Shown here: positions 61,743-64,000 of the stretch, piece after piece
Layout: every line of letters starts with the position of its first letter
How positions within the stretch are numbered: position 1 is the stretch's first letter
From: Icerya purchasi
Taxonomy: Eukaryota; Arthropoda; Insecta; Hemiptera; Monophlebidae
Assembly: GCA_039619475.1 (NCBI GenBank)
Contig: CM077116.1
Location: 275,915,258-275,979,257 of the forward strand
DNA: 64,000 bases
Direction of reading: 5' to 3'
Program-made: the position numbers and the translations under genes
The notes under the pieces: model-generated
What the model was told of the DNA's origin: nothing
The model's input: the letters and a program-made list of their open reading frames with translations, nothing else
Databases searched by the model: none

Positions 61743-62297
61743 TACTTAATCTTATCGCTACCTATCATTTCAATAAATCGAATCATGCGATTAAAATAAT
61801 AGATCCCCGATCTTTCCTTCATTGATATAATTTATTCACACACACGTTGTGTTGAAAATGTTCTTTATTGCATTAGAAATGGCGGCGCGTTCAACTAATA
61901 TAATTTTTTCGCGCGTAATTTTTTTTTTTTTTACAATAACTATTGTCACCAGCACTTCTAAACCGATACATAATTTTAGTAAGTCTCAGCAATTTCTTTC
62001 TACTATTTTCTCGTAATTATTTTTATCGTCATTATTTGTTCCTGCACAGTTATGTCATCAGTCGTGCTTTCCAATAATTACAATTTTTAGTATCATCGTA
62101 ATGATATTTCTGATAGTAGTCATACCGCTATCCATCATTTTAATCAATTAATTAATTTTTTTTAAATTTCATTCGTATGTTTACAGGTATCAAAAATAGG
62201 AGGGGGATTGAAACAGCGAACAAATTACTATTACTAAACGACTTAACCAATAATTAACAATGATCAGTATCACATATGAATTTTCATGTTTACATCG
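61743..62297. other. Intergenic stretch, unassigned
   Basis: AT-rich. Weak resemblance to the Polinton arm near 62036-62062 (CCTGCACAGTTATGTCATCA against 19327-19345). Nothing else recognised. Confidence 0.3.
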
Positions 62298-63110
62298 TCA
62301 CCACCTATATATATTCTTATACATGTTATACTGTAACGGCAAGACTTCGTAGCCACTCGTCAATTTGATAATCTCTTCCCAGCTGCCCTCCAAAGCTCGC
62401 CACTGACATTCCTCCAGGATATGATCCATTGTCTGTTCCATCTGGCCATAGTCACATGCCGCTTCATTTTTGATTCCGTATCTCTTCATCATTTTCCCGC
62501 ACCTTCCATGTTACGTTCGGAAGCGGTTCAACCTTGTCCAGATGCTTCCTGGTAGGTCAAAGTCTAGTGGCTTGTCATCTGGATTGAGAGCGATCTCTCT
62601 TTTGTCCTGACTCCATTTCTTTTTCCACTCCTGAATCCCATTAAAATTCTCGGCAATTAGTTTTTCTATAGTTTTATGTACGGGTTTTCTGGATTTTAAG
62701 CGATTTGTGATTTGATATACCGGCTTAGCCAGTTTGTACTGGGGGGTTTGTAAACGTTTACTATTAATATTTCTGCTATTTTTATTTCAACCACGGCTAT
62801 CCGTCCGGTGTCTTCCTTTGCATTAATAAGTTCTATTTAAAGCTTGACTATTCCGTGTATTCTACTGCAGATTGCTACCATCTCAAAGCCACATATTTTG
62901 GGCGGCTGTTTCCCGTCAGCTATATGAGTTTCCTGTAATGTCAACACATTTATATTTTCCTCTCTAGTCATTCTTTCTAATATCTCGGTTTTGGCCTTTG
63001 TTATTCCTCCTAAGATAAACTGTATTATCCGAATATTTATGTATATTCCTTGTCCGGAAGTCCTGATAAAGGCTGTTTCGATCTAAACGGATGACGTTGT
63101 TTTTTTTTAA
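62298..63110 (-). pseudogene. RTE/R1-like non-LTR relic with internal deletion
   Basis: The reverse strand gives endonuclease residues (INVLTLQETHIADGKQPPK, about 62890-62960) and then, after deletion of the RT, the C-terminal region (NFNGIQEWKKKWSQDKRE, LPGSIWTRLNRFRT, about 62530-62670). A terminal Cys/His motif CDYGQMEQTMDHILEEC follows (62298-62492). The RT itself is absent and the frame is broken. Confidence 0.6.
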
Positions 63111-63430
63111 AAGTCGCGAGTAATAATTGATTCTGATCTCGTAAATCAGGTTTTTTAGAAACTGGTTTAGGCTCATATTTACATTATCTTCATGAATCTT
63201 TTCGAGCGTAACTGTTGGGAATTGGTTATAATTGGTAAGTAATGAAAATTGATTTTTAACTCTGGCAGAATCTAAATCTGACTGTTTAAGTTTACATCAC
63301 TTCCACCGAGGTCTCCTGAAAAAAGTAAACTACGAGTAGTCATTTAATAGCAGTCTGTCGCTTCTTTTCTTGGCTCAAACAGAGTTAGTCGATTTATGTA
63401 ATTTTTTGCAATAAACACCTACTTCGATTA

Positions 63431-63700
63431 TTAAACTAGTGCACTGATTTTCGGCATGATGCGATCCTCCAGATCACGTACACCTGGCACTTCCTTTACA
63501 TTAATGAAATGGCCATATCTCAAGCACCGAAAACACTGGTGCGTATGCCTAGTAAAAGGTTCGCAATTAAACCTAAATCGAACACTCCATAGAAGAACAT
63601 AGAAGCAAGGACTATCGACAAGTACATCAACGGTCAACTTCTTAATTGCAAACAAATGTTTCGACAAAAACCCTTTCTTAACATTTCTACTACCTTTCAA
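63431..63700 (-). pseudogene. Non-LTR ORF1 (gag-like) fragment with zinc knuckle
   Basis: An 89-codon reverse frame contains FTRHTHQCFRCLRYGHF, the start of a CCHC knuckle whose last Cys is lost, preceded by strand-rich sequence (VRFRFNCEPF). It may belong to the same decayed element as 62298-63110. Confidence 0.5.
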
Positions 63701-64000
63701 ACGCAGACCAATGTTTTACGATGACAAGGCGAAAAAATTCGTTCGGAAAAACTTTTATAAATATCCGAATCACTCGTTTGAGAACGGAATATTTATTTAT
63801 CTTTCTACTACTATTATTAGTTGTTAATAGAAATATCATCTTTATTACTCTCGATATTATTATTATTATTATTATTATTATTCATAATTATTTAGAATTG
63901 TTACTAATTGGTGTTATTATTATTTGATTTAACGTCTTAACGTAAGATGCAGAGTAATTGTGTTGTTTTGATGTCTGTAATATTATCAGTTATTACCGGT
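63701..64000. other. Window end, TTA microsatellite
   Basis: A (TTA)n run at about 63848-63880. The 68-codon forward frame here is low complexity. Nothing else recognised. Confidence 0.4.

Overview
The window looks like AT-rich, intron-rich and heavily transposon-laden insect nuclear DNA. The host anchor is one gene, a cytochrome b5-related (Cyt-b5-r type) fatty-acid-desaturase-like protein on the + strand. Its six coding exons run from 7670 to 59348 and join in one frame to about 446 residues. This insect-type gene, with Dong/R4, mariner, Tc1, hAT, I-like and CR1-like elements and a tRNA-derived SINE, points to an insect. The order cannot be fixed from the sequence.

The most notable object is a Polinton/Maverick-type element, 17021-32412 (15,392 bp), inside the 30.9-kb intron 2. 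It has the Polinton hallmarks: a 6-bp target-site duplication (CCCAGG at 17015-17020 and 32413-32418) and ends 5'-AG...CT-3'. Its terminal inverted repeats are 5,164 bp each, so about two thirds of the element is repeat. Each repeat carries an intact 339-codon gene. The 5.06-kb core holds only wreckage: a perfect 215-bp-arm hairpin made from two head-to-head copies of a type-B DNA polymerase fragment, a broken gene resembling a widespread arthropod DUF8207-like family, a third paralogue of the 339-aa gene with a stop codon at a conserved Trp, and a hAT-type MITE. I read this as a gutted, recently mobilised Polinton derivative in giant foldback form.

Layout. 1-7670: upstream DNA with a 5'-truncated I-like retroelement (3.1-3.7 kb), a small foldback (4.24-4.36 kb) and a 5'-truncated Dong/R4-like retroelement (5.64-7.45 kb) lodged in a TAA microsatellite about 220 bp before the host start codon. 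7670-9325: host exons 1 and 2. 9326-40253: intron 2 with a TIR element (12.1 kb), a reverse SINE (12.9 kb), the Polinton, a hAT deletion derivative (33.1 kb), an RTE-like tail (35.8-36.3 kb), two small foldbacks (36.5-37.1 kb), a CR1-like relic (37.15-39.15 kb) and an I-like 3' fragment ending 43 bp before exon 3. 40254-40651: exon 3. 40652-54154: intron 3 with a SINE, an RTE-like tail, a Mutator/Kolobok-like relic, a nearly full-length I-like element on the - strand (44.3-49.25 kb), and a dead Tc1-like element with long IR/DR ends into which an intact mariner has jumped (50.28-53.30 kb), followed by a full SINE. 54155-59348: exons 4-6. 59349-64000: an unassigned ORF on the - strand, a SINE, a short stretch resembling the Polinton arm, and non-LTR relics.

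The host protein is expected to be an ER-membrane heme/di-iron enzyme. Everything else is mobile DNA in or near its introns. The intronic 5.16-kb inverted repeat means the host pre-mRNA could fold into very long double-stranded RNA.
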